Shown here: positions 1 to 6,988 of the stretch, in pieces
Numbering within the stretch: the stretch's first letter is position 1
How the letters are laid out: each line of letters starts with the position of its first letter
DNA from: CAYVBN01 sp964538565
GTDB lineage: Bacteria > Pseudomonadota > Alphaproteobacteria > Rhizobiales > Xanthobacteraceae
Direction: 5' to 3'
Assembly (NCBI GenBank): GCA_964538565.1
Contig: CAZIGW010000192.1
Span: 1 to 13,000, forward strand
Length of the DNA: 13,000 bases
Translations under genes and position numbers: made by a program
The notes under the pieces: model-generated
What the model was told of the DNA's origin: nothing
What the model saw: the letters and a program-made list of their open reading frames with translations, nothing else
Database searches by the model: none

Positions 1-451
1 CCTGCCGCCCGTAGCGGAAATGCAGGGACGACGGCGAGGGTATGGTCATCTTCGCCGTCGCCCGCGTGTGCGCCTGCACGAAGCGGAAATGGTCGAGCAT
101 CGGGTGGCCGGAAAAGGCCCCAAGCCTGCCCTTCACGCGCAGGAGCACCGGCTTCGGCTGCGGCCCCTGGAACTTCACCTTGCGCTCGCCGACGTAGGAT
201 TCGACGCCGTCGAGCCGCTCCAGAAAATCGATCTGCCAAAAGGCGCGGCGGAACTCTCCGTCGGTGATCGACTTCAGGCCGATCTCCTCCTGTTTCCTGA
301 TGATCTTCTCGATTTCCCGATCCTCGACGACGGTGAGATCCGCGGCGCTGATCTCGCCGCGCTCGCGCCTCGCGCGCGCCTCCTTGAGCGGAGCGCTGCG
401 CAGCAGGGAGCCGACGTGGTCGGCGCGAAAGGGAGGCTGGGTCCGGATCAC
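1..451 (-). CDS. MetE-like zinc thiol alkyltransferase, YxjG type (partial, C-terminus outside window)
   Basis: Only the first 150 residues are present; the gene runs off the left edge. The start is GTG at 451-449, giving MIRTQPPFRADHVGS, with a GAGGA motif 8 bases upstream. It aligns without gaps at its start with the protein at 4206-5312: residues 42-59 are identical in both, as is the ITDGE motif near residue 62, and an HFR-(F)-AHTR-TxKMTIPSPS block follows. These are N-terminal features of the catalytic MetE-type barrel, also called cobalamin-independent methionine synthase II family. The zinc ligands lie in the missing part, so activity cannot be judged. Family members move methyl or alkyl groups to or from a thiol; the substrate here is unknown. 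The ring-cleavage dioxygenase lies upstream, 136 bases away, so co-transcription is plausible. An out-of-frame ATG further upstream was not used. Confidence 0.85.
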   Translation of the reverse strand, partial: MIRTQPPFRADHVGSLLRSAPLKEARARRERGEISAADLTVVEDREIEKIIRKQEEIGLKSITDGEFRRAFWQIDFLERLDGVESYVGERKVKFQGPQPKPVLLRVKGRLGAFSGHPMLDHFRFVQAHTRATAKMTIPSPSSLHFRYGRQ

Positions 452-520
452 GCGGGATGTCCTCGAACGGGAAAGTGGCGTTGAATAGATTCGTGTCGGC
501 GCACGTTGTCGAACAACATG

Positions 521-546
521 GGCGCGCGCGCAAGAGCCCGCGCGCC
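521..546 (-). terminator. GC-rich hairpin after the intradiol dioxygenase gene
   Basis: GGCGCGCG (521-528) pairs with CGCGCGCC (539-546) around a 10-base loop. It lies about 40 bases past the stop of the dioxygenase gene and before the next gene. No T-run follows, so it may be a weak terminator, an RNA-stabilising hairpin, or chance pairing in GC-rich sequence. Confidence 0.3.
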
Positions 547-587
547 GCGCCCGTCTCGCATGTCAGGACATCCGCCGCAAACCCGCC

Positions 588-1460
588 TCAAGCCGTCCTG
601 CCGACGTTCTGCAGCACGAAGTCGTAGTCGATGAGATAGAACGGCTCGTTCATGACCTCGCCGGTCGGCGCCTTGCTGCCCGGCGGCTGCTTCTGAAATT
701 CGACGATCAAGGGCTTCTTCACGCCGAACACCACGTCGGTCTCGATGTACTCGTCGCCGTCGCGGAACAGGTGGGTCACGACCCCCTTGTAGCCCGGCGC
801 CTTCACGTGGAAATGGATGTGCGCCGGACGGAAATGGCTGATGCGGGTGCGCTTCATCAGTTCGCCGACGGTGCCGTCCATCGGGATCGTGTAGCCGATC
901 GGCGCGACGGTGCGGATCGTGTAGGCGCCGTCGGCGCCCGTGCGGTAACAGCCGCGCATCCAGGGACCGTCGACGTCGCGCTGCGCCTCGTAGAGCCCCT
1001 CCCCGTCCGTCTGCCAGATGTCGAGGATCGCGCCGTCGACCGGCTTGCCGTCGGTGCCGCGCACCGTCCCGCGCACGAAGCAGGGCTCGCCGGGCGCGCC
1101 ATCGGCCATGTTGCCGCCGTTCGGGATCTCCGGCGAGCCGGCGATGTGGAACGGACCTTCCACGGTGCTCGGCGTCGCTTCGCTCGGCAGCCGGTTGTTG
1201 ATGGCGTCGACCAGCATGCTGACGCCGAGGACGTCGGAGAACAGGATGAATTCCTGCCGCTTGTCGGTGCACATCTGTCCGGTGCGGGTCAGCCAGTCGA
1301 TGGCGCTCGCCCACTCCTCCTGCGTCGGCTCGATCTCGCGCACGAAGGCGTGGACGTGCTTCACCAGCGCGGTCATGACCTGGCGCAGCCGGGGATCGGG
1401 GATGTTGCTCCACCGCTCGATCGCGAGATCGGTCAGGTTGTTCTCTGTCACATAGGGCAT
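588..1460 (-). CDS. Intradiol ring-cleavage dioxygenase, hydroxyquinol/catechol 1,2-dioxygenase type
   Basis: A 290-residue non-haem iron(III) enzyme that opens a dihydroxylated aromatic ring between the two hydroxyls, in the cytoplasm. Residues 1-100 form the N-terminal helical domain found in catechol and hydroxyquinol dioxygenases but absent from PcaGH. The block LTRTGQMC..RQEFIL.SDVLGVSMLVDAIN (about 57-88) resembles what I recall of hydroxyquinol 1,2-dioxygenases, as does the STVEGPFHIAG segment (98-108). The iron ligands are visible: Tyr157 (GEGLYE), Tyr190 (PIGYTIP), His214 and His216 (RPAHIHFHV). The 24-residue step from the second Tyr to the first His matches CatA. Length is normal. 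The ATG at 1460 has GGGAG about 7 bases upstream. Hydroxyquinol would give maleylacetate and catechol would give cis,cis-muconate; neither maleylacetate reductase nor muconate cycloisomerase is in the window. The intradiol class is certain, hydroxyquinol over catechol is an inference. Confidence 0.92.
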   Translation of the reverse strand: MPYVTENNLTDLAIERWSNIPDPRLRQVMTALVKHVHAFVREIEPTQEEWASAIDWLTRTGQMCTDKRQEFILFSDVLGVSMLVDAINNRLPSEATPSTVEGPFHIAGSPEIPNGGNMADGAPGEPCFVRGTVRGTDGKPVDGAILDIWQTDGEGLYEAQRDVDGPWMRGCYRTGADGAYTIRTVAPIGYTIPMDGTVGELMKRTRISHFRPAHIHFHVKAPGYKGVVTHLFRDGDEYIETDVVFGVKKPLIVEFQKQPPGSKAPTGEVMNEPFYLIDYDFVLQNVGRTA

Positions 1461-1525
1461 CGTTCACTCCCATCGACTTCTTGCCGCCCGGCCTCGCCCG
1501 GACGTCGTCTTATCGCGATCCTAGA

Positions 1526-1568
1526 GCATTTTCCGGCGAAGTGGATACCGGTTCGCCGCAGAAAATGC
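1526..1568. repeat. Palindromic intergenic repeat, Bradyrhizobium-like family
   Basis: The outer arms are GCATTTTC (1526-1533) and GAAAATGC (1561-1568). The inner arms are GGCGAA (1535-1540) and TTCGCC (1552-1557). The central text GAAGTGGATACCGGTTCGCC resembles a palindrome I remember as widely scattered in Bradyrhizobium and Rhodopseudomonas genomes; I could not search for it. It lies in the 282-base gap between the second MetE-like gene and the dioxygenase gene. Its right arm and flank, AAAATGCGACCA (1562-1573), recur exactly at 10370-10381. Confidence 0.7.
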
Positions 1569-1586
1569 GACCAGATACGGAGCCGA

Positions 1587-1622
1587 GAGCACGTTGCATC
1601 TTCGTCAGATCGGAACGTGCTC
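1587..1622. repeat. Second palindromic element in the 1461-1742 gap
   Basis: GAGCACGTT (1587-1595) pairs perfectly with AACGTGCTC (1614-1622), with an inner ATCT/AGAT stem (1598-1601, 1607-1610) around a five-base loop. It directly follows the repeat at 1526-1568, so the two form a repeat cluster. On the minus strand it would be transcribed between the MetE-like gene and the dioxygenase gene, where it could act as a processing or stability hairpin. Confidence 0.6.
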
Positions 1623-1629
1623 CGGAGGC

Positions 1630-1669
1630 GCGATTCGCCGAAGCGGAAACCGGGCTTGCGCAAGATCGC
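1630..1669. repeat. Third, weaker palindromic element (CGAAGCGGAA type)
   Basis: Short outer arms GCGAT (1630-1634) and ATCGC (1665-1669) enclose CGAAGCGGAAACCGG and the palindrome CTTGCGCAAG (1655-1664). The core CGAAGCGGAA (1639-1648) recurs at 11852-11861. It looks like a diverged relative of the same interspersed family. The remainder of the gap up to 1742 shows nothing I can interpret. Confidence 0.45.
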
Positions 1670-1742
1670 ACTGTCATTTTACAGCCCGGCGCATGATCGT
1701 GGCGGGCGAGCCGCCCCCTCCGCCGCACCGCGAGCGCCGGTT

Positions 1743-2792
1743 TCACGCCCGGGCCGCGATCTCCGAGCGTACGATGCGGGCGCCTTCCACCATGGCGCGC
1801 AGTTTTCCGAACGCCGTCTCCCGCGACAGGTACTTCATGCCGCAGTCGGGGGCGACGACCAAGCGCTCGGCCGGCACGTAGGGCAGAGCCCGGCGAATGC
1901 GCTCGGCCACCGTCTCCGGCGTTTCGACCGCGGGGTCGGCGAGGTCGATGACCCCGAGCATGATGGTCTTCGACGGCAGTTCGCGCAGCACCGCGCAGTC
2001 GAGGCGCGGCTGCGCCGCCTCGATCGAGATCTGTCCGGCGCGCGAGCGCTCGAGCTCCGACAGGAAGGAATAGCCGGACGGCTTCTCGTGCACCACGGCG
2101 GCATAGCCAAAGCAGATGTGCACCGCCGTCGCTCCGCTAACGCCATCGAGCGCCCGGTCGAGCGCCCTGACCCCGTAGCGGCGCGCCTTCTCGGGCCGTG
2201 CCTGCATCCAGGGTTCGTCGATCTGGACCACGTCGGCGCCGGCGGCGAACAGGTCCTTGATCTCGGCGTTGACTGCGGCCGCGTAGTCCATCGCCACCGC
2301 CTCTTCGTCGCGATAGAAATCGTCCTGCGCCTGCTGCGCCATCGTGAAGGGACCCGGCACCGTGATCCGGATCATGCGATCGGTGTTGGCGCGCAGGAAG
2401 GCAACGTCGCGCGTCTCGACCGCGTGGCGGCGCCGGATCGGCCCGACGATGCGCGGCACCGGAATCAGCTGGCCGCTGCGGTTCGGCACCAGGCCGGGAT
2501 TGTCGAGATCGATGCCGTCGAGGGCGGTGGCGAAGCGGTTGGAATAGCTTTCGCGCCGCTGCTCGCCGTCGGTGATGATGTCGAGGCCGGCGCGTTCCTG
2601 GTCGCGGATGGCAATGAGCGTCGCGTCGTCCTGCGCCTCCTGCAGCCACGGCGGGGCGACGCGCCAGAGCTCCTCCGCGCGCACGCGCGGCGGCATCTGC
2701 TTCGCGAGCTTCTGCCTGTCGATCAGCCAGTCGGGCTGCGGATAGGAGCCGACCAGCGTGGTCAGGAGCGGCTGTGCCTTCGTTGCGTTCAC
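1743..2792 (-). CDS. MetE-like zinc thiol alkyltransferase, cobalamin-independent methionine synthase II family
   Basis: A 349-residue protein matching the catalytic C-terminal barrel of MetE and lacking the N-terminal half of the 750-residue classical enzyme. The start of the barrel is recognisable in TTLVGSYPQP (11-20), then IITDGEQRRE (72-81). VVQIDEPWMQ (188-197) carries the conserved Asp-Glu-Pro. The four zinc ligands can be placed: His225 and Cys227 (HICFGY), Glu258 (ISIEAAQ) and Cys317 (APDCGMKYL). An intact zinc site implies activation of a thiol for methyl or alkyl transfer. The substrate is not known: homocysteine is possible, but so is another thiol, as in epoxyalkane:coenzyme M transferase of the same superfamily. 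It differs clearly from the paralogue pair at 1-451 and 4206-5312. The start is GTG at 2792 with only a weak GGAA upstream. It lies between the second binding protein and the dioxygenase, all in the same direction. Confidence 0.88.
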   Translation of the reverse strand: MNATKAQPLLTTLVGSYPQPDWLIDRQKLAKQMPPRVRAEELWRVAPPWLQEAQDDATLIAIRDQERAGLDIITDGEQRRESYSNRFATALDGIDLDNPGLVPNRSGQLIPVPRIVGPIRRRHAVETRDVAFLRANTDRMIRITVPGPFTMAQQAQDDFYRDEEAVAMDYAAAVNAEIKDLFAAGADVVQIDEPWMQARPEKARRYGVRALDRALDGVSGATAVHICFGYAAVVHEKPSGYSFLSELERSRAGQISIEAAQPRLDCAVLRELPSKTIMLGVIDLADPAVETPETVAERIRRALPYVPAERLVVAPDCGMKYLSRETAFGKLRAMVEGARIVRSEIAARA

Positions 2793-2810
2793 GATCGGTG
2801 TTCCGGTTGA

Positions 2811-2838
2811 ACGCGGCGGCGGCTGCGCGCCGCCGCGT
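2811..2838 (-). terminator. Strong hairpin right after the second solute-binding protein gene
   Basis: A perfect 11-bp inverted repeat, ACGCGGCGGCG (2811-2821) and CGCCGCCGCGT (2828-2838), with a six-base loop. In the transcript it begins 11 bases after the binding-protein stop codon and lies before the MetE-like start at 2792. No U-run follows, so attenuation or protection of the upstream mRNA from 3' exonucleases is more likely than full termination. Confidence 0.6.
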
Positions 2839-2849
2839 CCTTTTCCCGA

Positions 2850-4124
2850 CTACTTCTTGGCGTCGGCGAACGGATAGATCACCTCGCCCGACCGATACTG
2901 CGGCGGATCGACGACCACCTGGGTCGACAGATCGCGGAACTGGCCGAGATCGTTGGACTTGATGTTCTGGAACTGCACCTGGAGCATGCGCGGGGCGACC
3001 CACTCGCCGCTTGGGCCGAACGCGACGTCGCCGACCACCGTCTTGAACGTCGTCTTGCGGATGTAGTCGGCGAGCTTGTCGTCGTCGAGGCTCTTGGTCG
3101 CCTCGACCGCCTGCCCCAGCACCTGCAGATACGCGTAGGCCCACACCGGCATGTAGTAGCCGAGCGGATCGACGCCCTCCGCCGTCGCGCGCGCCTGGTA
3201 CTTCTGGATGAGATCCATCGAGCCGGGGAACTTCATCTTCTCCACCGGCAGCCAGGTATCGTAGTTGACAATGCCGTTGAGCAGCGGACCGAGCTGCGTC
3301 TTGAACACCGTCGCCTGCAGGCCGACCATGGCGCCGCCGATCATCTTCGGCTTGAACCCGACCTCGTTGATCGCCTTCACCATGCCGACCGAATCGAGCG
3401 GATAGGAGCAGACCAGCACGAGGTCAGGGTTGGTCGCCTGGATAGCGCGCACGATCGGCGTGAAGTCGGTCGTCGAAGGCGGGTAGGTCTTGTCGTAGAC
3501 GACCTTGAGACCGTACTTCTTGGCGTTCTCGCGCCCGCCGTCGGAGGTGGCGCGGCCGAACTCGGCGTCGGCCGCGACGATCGCGATCGTCTGCGGCTTC
3601 GGGTTCTGCGCCATCGCCACCCGGAAGAAGCCCTCGGTGAAAGCCGGCTTCGGCGTCGGACCCGTCGGGATCATCGAGAAATAGCGCGGGTACTTGAACT
3701 GGTCGTTGACGCCGGTGCCGAACAGGCTGACGAACAGCTTGTTCTTCTGCATCACCACCGGCAACGCCGGCGCGATCATGTTGGTGGCGTAGCCGCTGAC
3801 CACGAGGTCGACCTTGTCGATGTCGAGCAGCTTGGTGTAGATCGCCGGCACGTTCGCGGGCGTGCTCTGGTCGTCGTAGTAGACGAGCTTCACCGGCCGG
3901 CCGAGCAGGCCGCCCTTGGCGTTGACGTCCGCCTCCCAGATCTTCATGGCGACGAGCGACGACTTGCCGTTCGGCGCCAGCGGACCGGTGAGCGCCATGC
4001 CGAAGCCGATCTTGATCGGCTCCTTGTTCTGGGCGTGCGCCGCGGCCGGCCAGATCGTCAGCCCGCCGGCCATCAAGGCCGCGGCGGCGTGGACGAGACA
4101 CCGCCGGCTTACAGATGCGTTCAT
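2850..4124 (-). CDS. Periplasmic substrate-binding protein, HAAT/LivK family (second one)
   Basis: A 424-residue type I binding protein (Peripla_BP_6 fold) for a branched-chain-amino-acid-type ABC transporter. A signal peptide is clear: Arg-Arg at 7-8, a hydrophobic stretch, then AAAHA before Gln32, a likely signal peptidase I site. The mature protein opens with IKIGFGMALTGPLAPNGK, the usual first strand and ligand loop, and continues with GGLLGRPVKLVYYDDQS. Family members bind amino acids, amides, urea, benzoate-type aromatic acids or short-chain carboxylates; nothing here identifies the ligand. No permease or ATPase lies next to it, so it may hand its ligand to LivHMGF at 5500-8916. The ATG at 4124 has GGGAGGGA 4-11 bases upstream. 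It lies between two MetE-like genes, which suggests its ligand is their substrate or a precursor of it. Confidence 0.93.
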   Translation of the reverse strand: MNASVSRRCLVHAAAALMAGGLTIWPAAAHAQNKEPIKIGFGMALTGPLAPNGKSSLVAMKIWEADVNAKGGLLGRPVKLVYYDDQSTPANVPAIYTKLLDIDKVDLVVSGYATNMIAPALPVVMQKNKLFVSLFGTGVNDQFKYPRYFSMIPTGPTPKPAFTEGFFRVAMAQNPKPQTIAIVAADAEFGRATSDGGRENAKKYGLKVVYDKTYPPSTTDFTPIVRAIQATNPDLVLVCSYPLDSVGMVKAINEVGFKPKMIGGAMVGLQATVFKTQLGPLLNGIVNYDTWLPVEKMKFPGSMDLIQKYQARATAEGVDPLGYYMPVWAYAYLQVLGQAVEATKSLDDDKLADYIRKTTFKTVVGDVAFGPSGEWVAPRMLQVQFQNIKSNDLGQFRDLSTQVVVDPPQYRSGEVIYPFADAKK

Positions 4125-4147
4125 GCTTCCCTCCCGTGCTTCGGCTT

Positions 4148-4197
4148 CTCTCGACGTTGCGAGAGCTCTCGTTTGCGCGATCCGCGAGCGGGATCGC
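4148..4197 (-). other. Two adjacent hairpins between a MetE-like gene and the binding-protein gene
   Basis: GCGATCC (4177-4183) pairs with GGATCGC (4191-4197), and CTCTCG (4148-4153) pairs with CGAGAG (4160-4165). Both lie in the 81-base gap between the MetE-like stop (4206) and the binding-protein ATG (4124). Neither has a following T-run. They may attenuate or process the transcript, or be chance pairings. Confidence 0.35.
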
Positions 4198-4205
4198 TCC
4201 GTCGC

Positions 4206-5312
4206 TCAGCCCCAGACCTCGCGCGCGATGTCGACCACCATGCGCAGCTTGGCCCATTGTTCCTCCTCGGCCAGGATGTTGCCCTCCTCGGTCGAAGCGA
4301 AGCCGCACTGCGGCGAGAGGCACATCTGCTCATGCGCGACGAAGCGCGACGCTTCCTCGATCCGCCGCTTGACGTCGTCCTTGTTCTCGAGCGTGCCGCT
4401 CTTGGTCGTGATCAGGCCGACCACCACCTGCTTGTTGCCCTTGGGCAGGAAGCGCAGCGGCTCGAAGCCGCCGGCCCGGTCGCTGTCGTATTCGAGGAAA
4501 TAGCCGTCGTAGTTGACCTTGGCGAGCAGCGTCTCGGCGACCGGCTCGTAGCCGCCCTCCGAGATCCAGGTGGAACGGAAATTGCCGCGGCAGACGTGGG
4601 TGGTGATCACCATGTCGGCCGGCCGCTCGGCGATCGCGTAGTTGATGACGCGGGCGTAGGTCGCCTGCAGATGGTCGACGTCCTCGCCGCGCTCGCGCGC
4701 CTTCTTCATCTCCTCGGCGGAGCACAGATACGCCCAGACCGTGTCGTCGAACTGCAGATAGCGGCAGCCGGCGTCGTAGAATGCCCGCACCGCCTTGCGA
4801 TAGGTCTTGGAGAGGTCGTCGAAGAACACCTCGAGGTCCGGATAGACCTCCTTGCTGATGCCGGCGCGGCCGCCGCGGAAGTGCAGCACGCTCGGGCTCG
4901 GGATGGTCATCTTCGGCGTCTGGCGCGTGTGCGCCTTGAGGAAGCGGAAGTGCTCCAGCATCGGATGGTCGGCCGGGAAATCGAGCTTGCCGACGACGCG
5001 CACGCTTTCCGCCTTGGTTTCGACCCCGTGGAACTGGATTCCGTGGTCGAGCTCGTAGCGCTCGCAGCCGCCGAGGTGCCAGAGGAAATCGAAATGCCAC
5101 CAGGAGCGGCGGTATTCGCCGTCGGTGATCGACGACAGCCCGATTTCCTCCTGCTTCCTGATGATCTTCTCGATCTCGCGGTCTTCCACCTCCTTGAGCT
5201 GCTGGGCGGTGATCTCGCCCTTCGCCCGCTTGGCCCGTGCCTCCTTGAGCGCGCCCGAGCGCAGGATGCTGCCGACCTGATCGGCGCGGAATGGCGGACT
5301 TGTACGCTTCAT
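4206..5312 (-). CDS. MetE-like zinc thiol alkyltransferase, YxjG type
   Basis: A 368-residue single-barrel protein of the methionine synthase II (MetE C-terminal) family, close in size to Bacillus YxjG and to epoxyalkane:coenzyme M transferase. The zinc site is complete: His239 and Cys241 (TTHVCRGNF), Glu274 (YFLEYDSDRAG) and Cys336 (LSPQCGFAS). Asp189-Asp190 (LQFDDT) stand where MetE has its conserved Asp of IDEP. The ATG at 5312 is preferred over a GTG at 5330 because it has AAGGAG 8 bases upstream and because the paralogue at 1-451 begins at the same point. The N-terminal domain used by classical MetE for folate binding is absent, so folate is not necessarily the methyl donor. It lies 187 bases after livF, a gap in which I see nothing distinctive. 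Function: methyl or alkyl transfer to a thiol is well supported; the actual substrate is not. Confidence 0.9.
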   Translation of the reverse strand: MKRTSPPFRADQVGSILRSGALKEARAKRAKGEITAQQLKEVEDREIEKIIRKQEEIGLSSITDGEYRRSWWHFDFLWHLGGCERYELDHGIQFHGVETKAESVRVVGKLDFPADHPMLEHFRFLKAHTRQTPKMTIPSPSVLHFRGGRAGISKEVYPDLEVFFDDLSKTYRKAVRAFYDAGCRYLQFDDTVWAYLCSAEEMKKARERGEDVDHLQATYARVINYAIAERPADMVITTHVCRGNFRSTWISEGGYEPVAETLLAKVNYDGYFLEYDSDRAGGFEPLRFLPKGNKQVVVGLITTKSGTLENKDDVKRRIEEASRFVAHEQMCLSPQCGFASTEEGNILAEEEQWAKLRMVVDIAREVWG

Positions 5313-5499
5313 CGGAACGTCTCCTTGCACGTCGCGTCGTGTTTCTGCGCCCCGCCCGGCAGCAGCGGCCGGCCCGGCGACATTCTGGAATCCCGCTCAC
5401 GCTTGTCGAGGATCGGCGGCCGCGTCAACCACAAACCGTCTGCGCGTCCTGGCCTCGCAAGGTGGGCCGGGTCCCAACACTCGTCTGCGCCGGTTCGGC

Positions 5500-6237
5500 T
5501 CAATGCCGGGCCTTGTCGGTTCGCCGGGCGCCGGCGTCGGTGACGCCCAGGTAAGTTTCGAGGATGTGGCGGTCGGCCTTGATGGCCGCGCTCGCGCCCT
5601 CGTGGACGATCGCACCGCGCTCGAGGATCACCGCGCGGTCTGTGACGCCGAGAACCTTCTGGGCGTTCTGCTCGACCAGGATGGCGGAGAGGCCTTCCTG
5701 GCGGATGATGCGATCGAGCGCGGCGAGCAGCTCCTCGACGATGATCGGCGCGAGACCCTCGAGCGGTTCGTCAAGCAGCACGAGCCGGGGGTTGAGGACG
5801 AGCGCGCGGCCGAGCGCCAGCATCTGCTGTTCTCCGCCGGAGAGCTGGTTGCCGAGGTTGCTGCGCCGCTCGGCCAGCCGCGGAAAGAGTTCGTAGACCT
5901 TGGCGGGCGTCCAGCGACCGGGGCGCGCCACCGCCGTGAGGTTCTCCTCGACCGTCAGCGACTTGAAGATGTTGCGCTCCTGCGGCACCCAGCCGACGCC
6001 GGCGTGGGCACGCTGCTCCGGCCGAAGCCGGGTCAGATCGCGGCCGTCGAGGCGGATCTCTCCGCCGAAATAGCGCGTCACGCCGATGATCGAATTGACC
6101 AGCGTGGTCTTGCCCATGCCGTTGCGGCCGAGCAGCGCCAGCGCCTGGCCCTCGCCGACCGTCAGGGAGATCTCCGAGAGCACGATCGCCTCGCCGTAGC
6201 CGGCGGACAGCCGTTCGATGCGCAGGAGGTCAGACAT
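5500..6237 (-). CDS. livF: Branched-chain-amino-acid-type ABC transporter ATPase LivF
   Basis: A 245-residue cytoplasmic ATPase. Walker A is GRNGMGKT (37-44), the ABC signature is LSGGEQQM (132-139) and Walker B is LVLLDEP (152-158). The segment LVEQNA (187-192) carries the LivF-type replacement of the switch histidine. It would pair with LivG to power uptake through LivH and LivM. The ATG at 6237 has GAGGAGG 6 bases upstream and overlaps the livG stop by 8 bases, so translation is probably coupled. The last 15 residues after YLGV are an Arg/Lys-containing tail somewhat longer than usual. It is the last of the five transporter genes. Confidence 0.96.
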   Translation of the reverse strand: MSDLLRIERLSAGYGEAIVLSEISLTVGEGQALALLGRNGMGKTTLVNSIIGVTRYFGGEIRLDGRDLTRLRPEQRAHAGVGWVPQERNIFKSLTVEENLTAVARPGRWTPAKVYELFPRLAERRSNLGNQLSGGEQQMLALGRALVLNPRLVLLDEPLEGLAPIIVEELLAALDRIIRQEGLSAILVEQNAQKVLGVTDRAVILERGAIVHEGASAAIKADRHILETYLGVTDAGARRTDKARH

Positions 6238-6985
6238 GCACCGCCTCCTCGCCGAGGTAGACCGCCTTCACCCGCGGATCGCGCGCGACCTCCTCGGGGG
6301 CTCCCTCGACGAACAGCGCACCGTTGACGAGCACCGAGATGCGGTCGGCGAAGGAGAATACGATGTCCATGTCGTGTTCGATCAGCAGCACCGTGACGTC
6401 CGCCGGCAGCGCCGCGATGGTGGCGAGAATGTCCTGCCGCTCGGCTTCGGGCACGCCGGCGGCCGGCTCGTCGAGCAGCAGCACGCGGGGTTTGCAGGCG
6501 AATGCAAGCGCGATCTCGAGCAAACGCTGGCGGCCGTACGGCAGGACGGCGGTGCGTTCGTGCATCACGTCGGCGAGGCCGAAGCGCTCGATCAGGGCGA
6601 CGACGTCTTCGATCACCTGCGGCTTGCTGCCGAGCAGGCGCCACCAGTCGGTGCCGGCGCCGAGCCGTTCGGATACGGCGAGCCCGATGGTCTCGAGCGG
6701 CGTCAAATCGGCGAACAACTGGTTGATCTGGAACGTGCGGGCGATGCCGAGGCGGACCCGCTCGTGCGGCTCACGGTCCGTGATGTCCTCGCCCTCGAGC
6801 AGAATGCGGCCGGCGGTCGGGCGCAGGACGCCGGTGAGCAGATTGACGAGCGTCGTCTTGCCGGCCCCGTTCGGACCGATGAGGGCATGCCGTGCCCCCT
6901 TGCGCACCCGCAGCGACACGTCGTTCGAGGCGGCGATGCCGCCGAAGCGCTTTTCGAGGCCCACGGTTTCGAGAACGAACGACAT
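6230..6985 (-). CDS. livG: Branched-chain-amino-acid-type ABC transporter ATPase LivG
   Basis: A 251-residue ATPase partner of LivF. Walker A is GPNGAGKT (37-44), the Q-loop is RTFQ (83-86), the signature is LPYGRQR (148-154) where family members usually have LSYGQQR, Walker B is VLLLDEP (168-174) and the switch histidine is His204 in LIEHDMD. The C-terminal AVYLGE is typical of LivG. The ATG at 6985 follows the livM stop by 3 bases, and a GGAGG sits about 10 bases upstream inside the end of livM. Length and order (H-M-G-F) are standard. Confidence 0.96.
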   Translation of the reverse strand: MSFVLETVGLEKRFGGIAASNDVSLRVRKGARHALIGPNGAGKTTLVNLLTGVLRPTAGRILLEGEDITDREPHERVRLGIARTFQINQLFADLTPLETIGLAVSERLGAGTDWWRLLGSKPQVIEDVVALIERFGLADVMHERTAVLPYGRQRLLEIALAFACKPRVLLLDEPAAGVPEAERQDILATIAALPADVTVLLIEHDMDIVFSFADRISVLVNGALFVEGAPEEVARDPRVKAVYLGEEAVHV

Positions 6986-6988
6986 CGC

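Noticed and set aside
448..1473. Minus-strand open frame of 341 codons around the dioxygenase
   Set aside because: It is a frame-shifted, Arg-rich shadow of the dioxygenase gene and overlaps the start of the next gene.
771..2810. Very long plus-strand open frame (679 codons) opposite the dioxygenase and MetE-like genes
   Set aside because: It spans two clear genes and a repeat cluster on the other strand, its product is Arg/His/Asp-rich without motifs, and antisense frames stay open by chance at this GC content.
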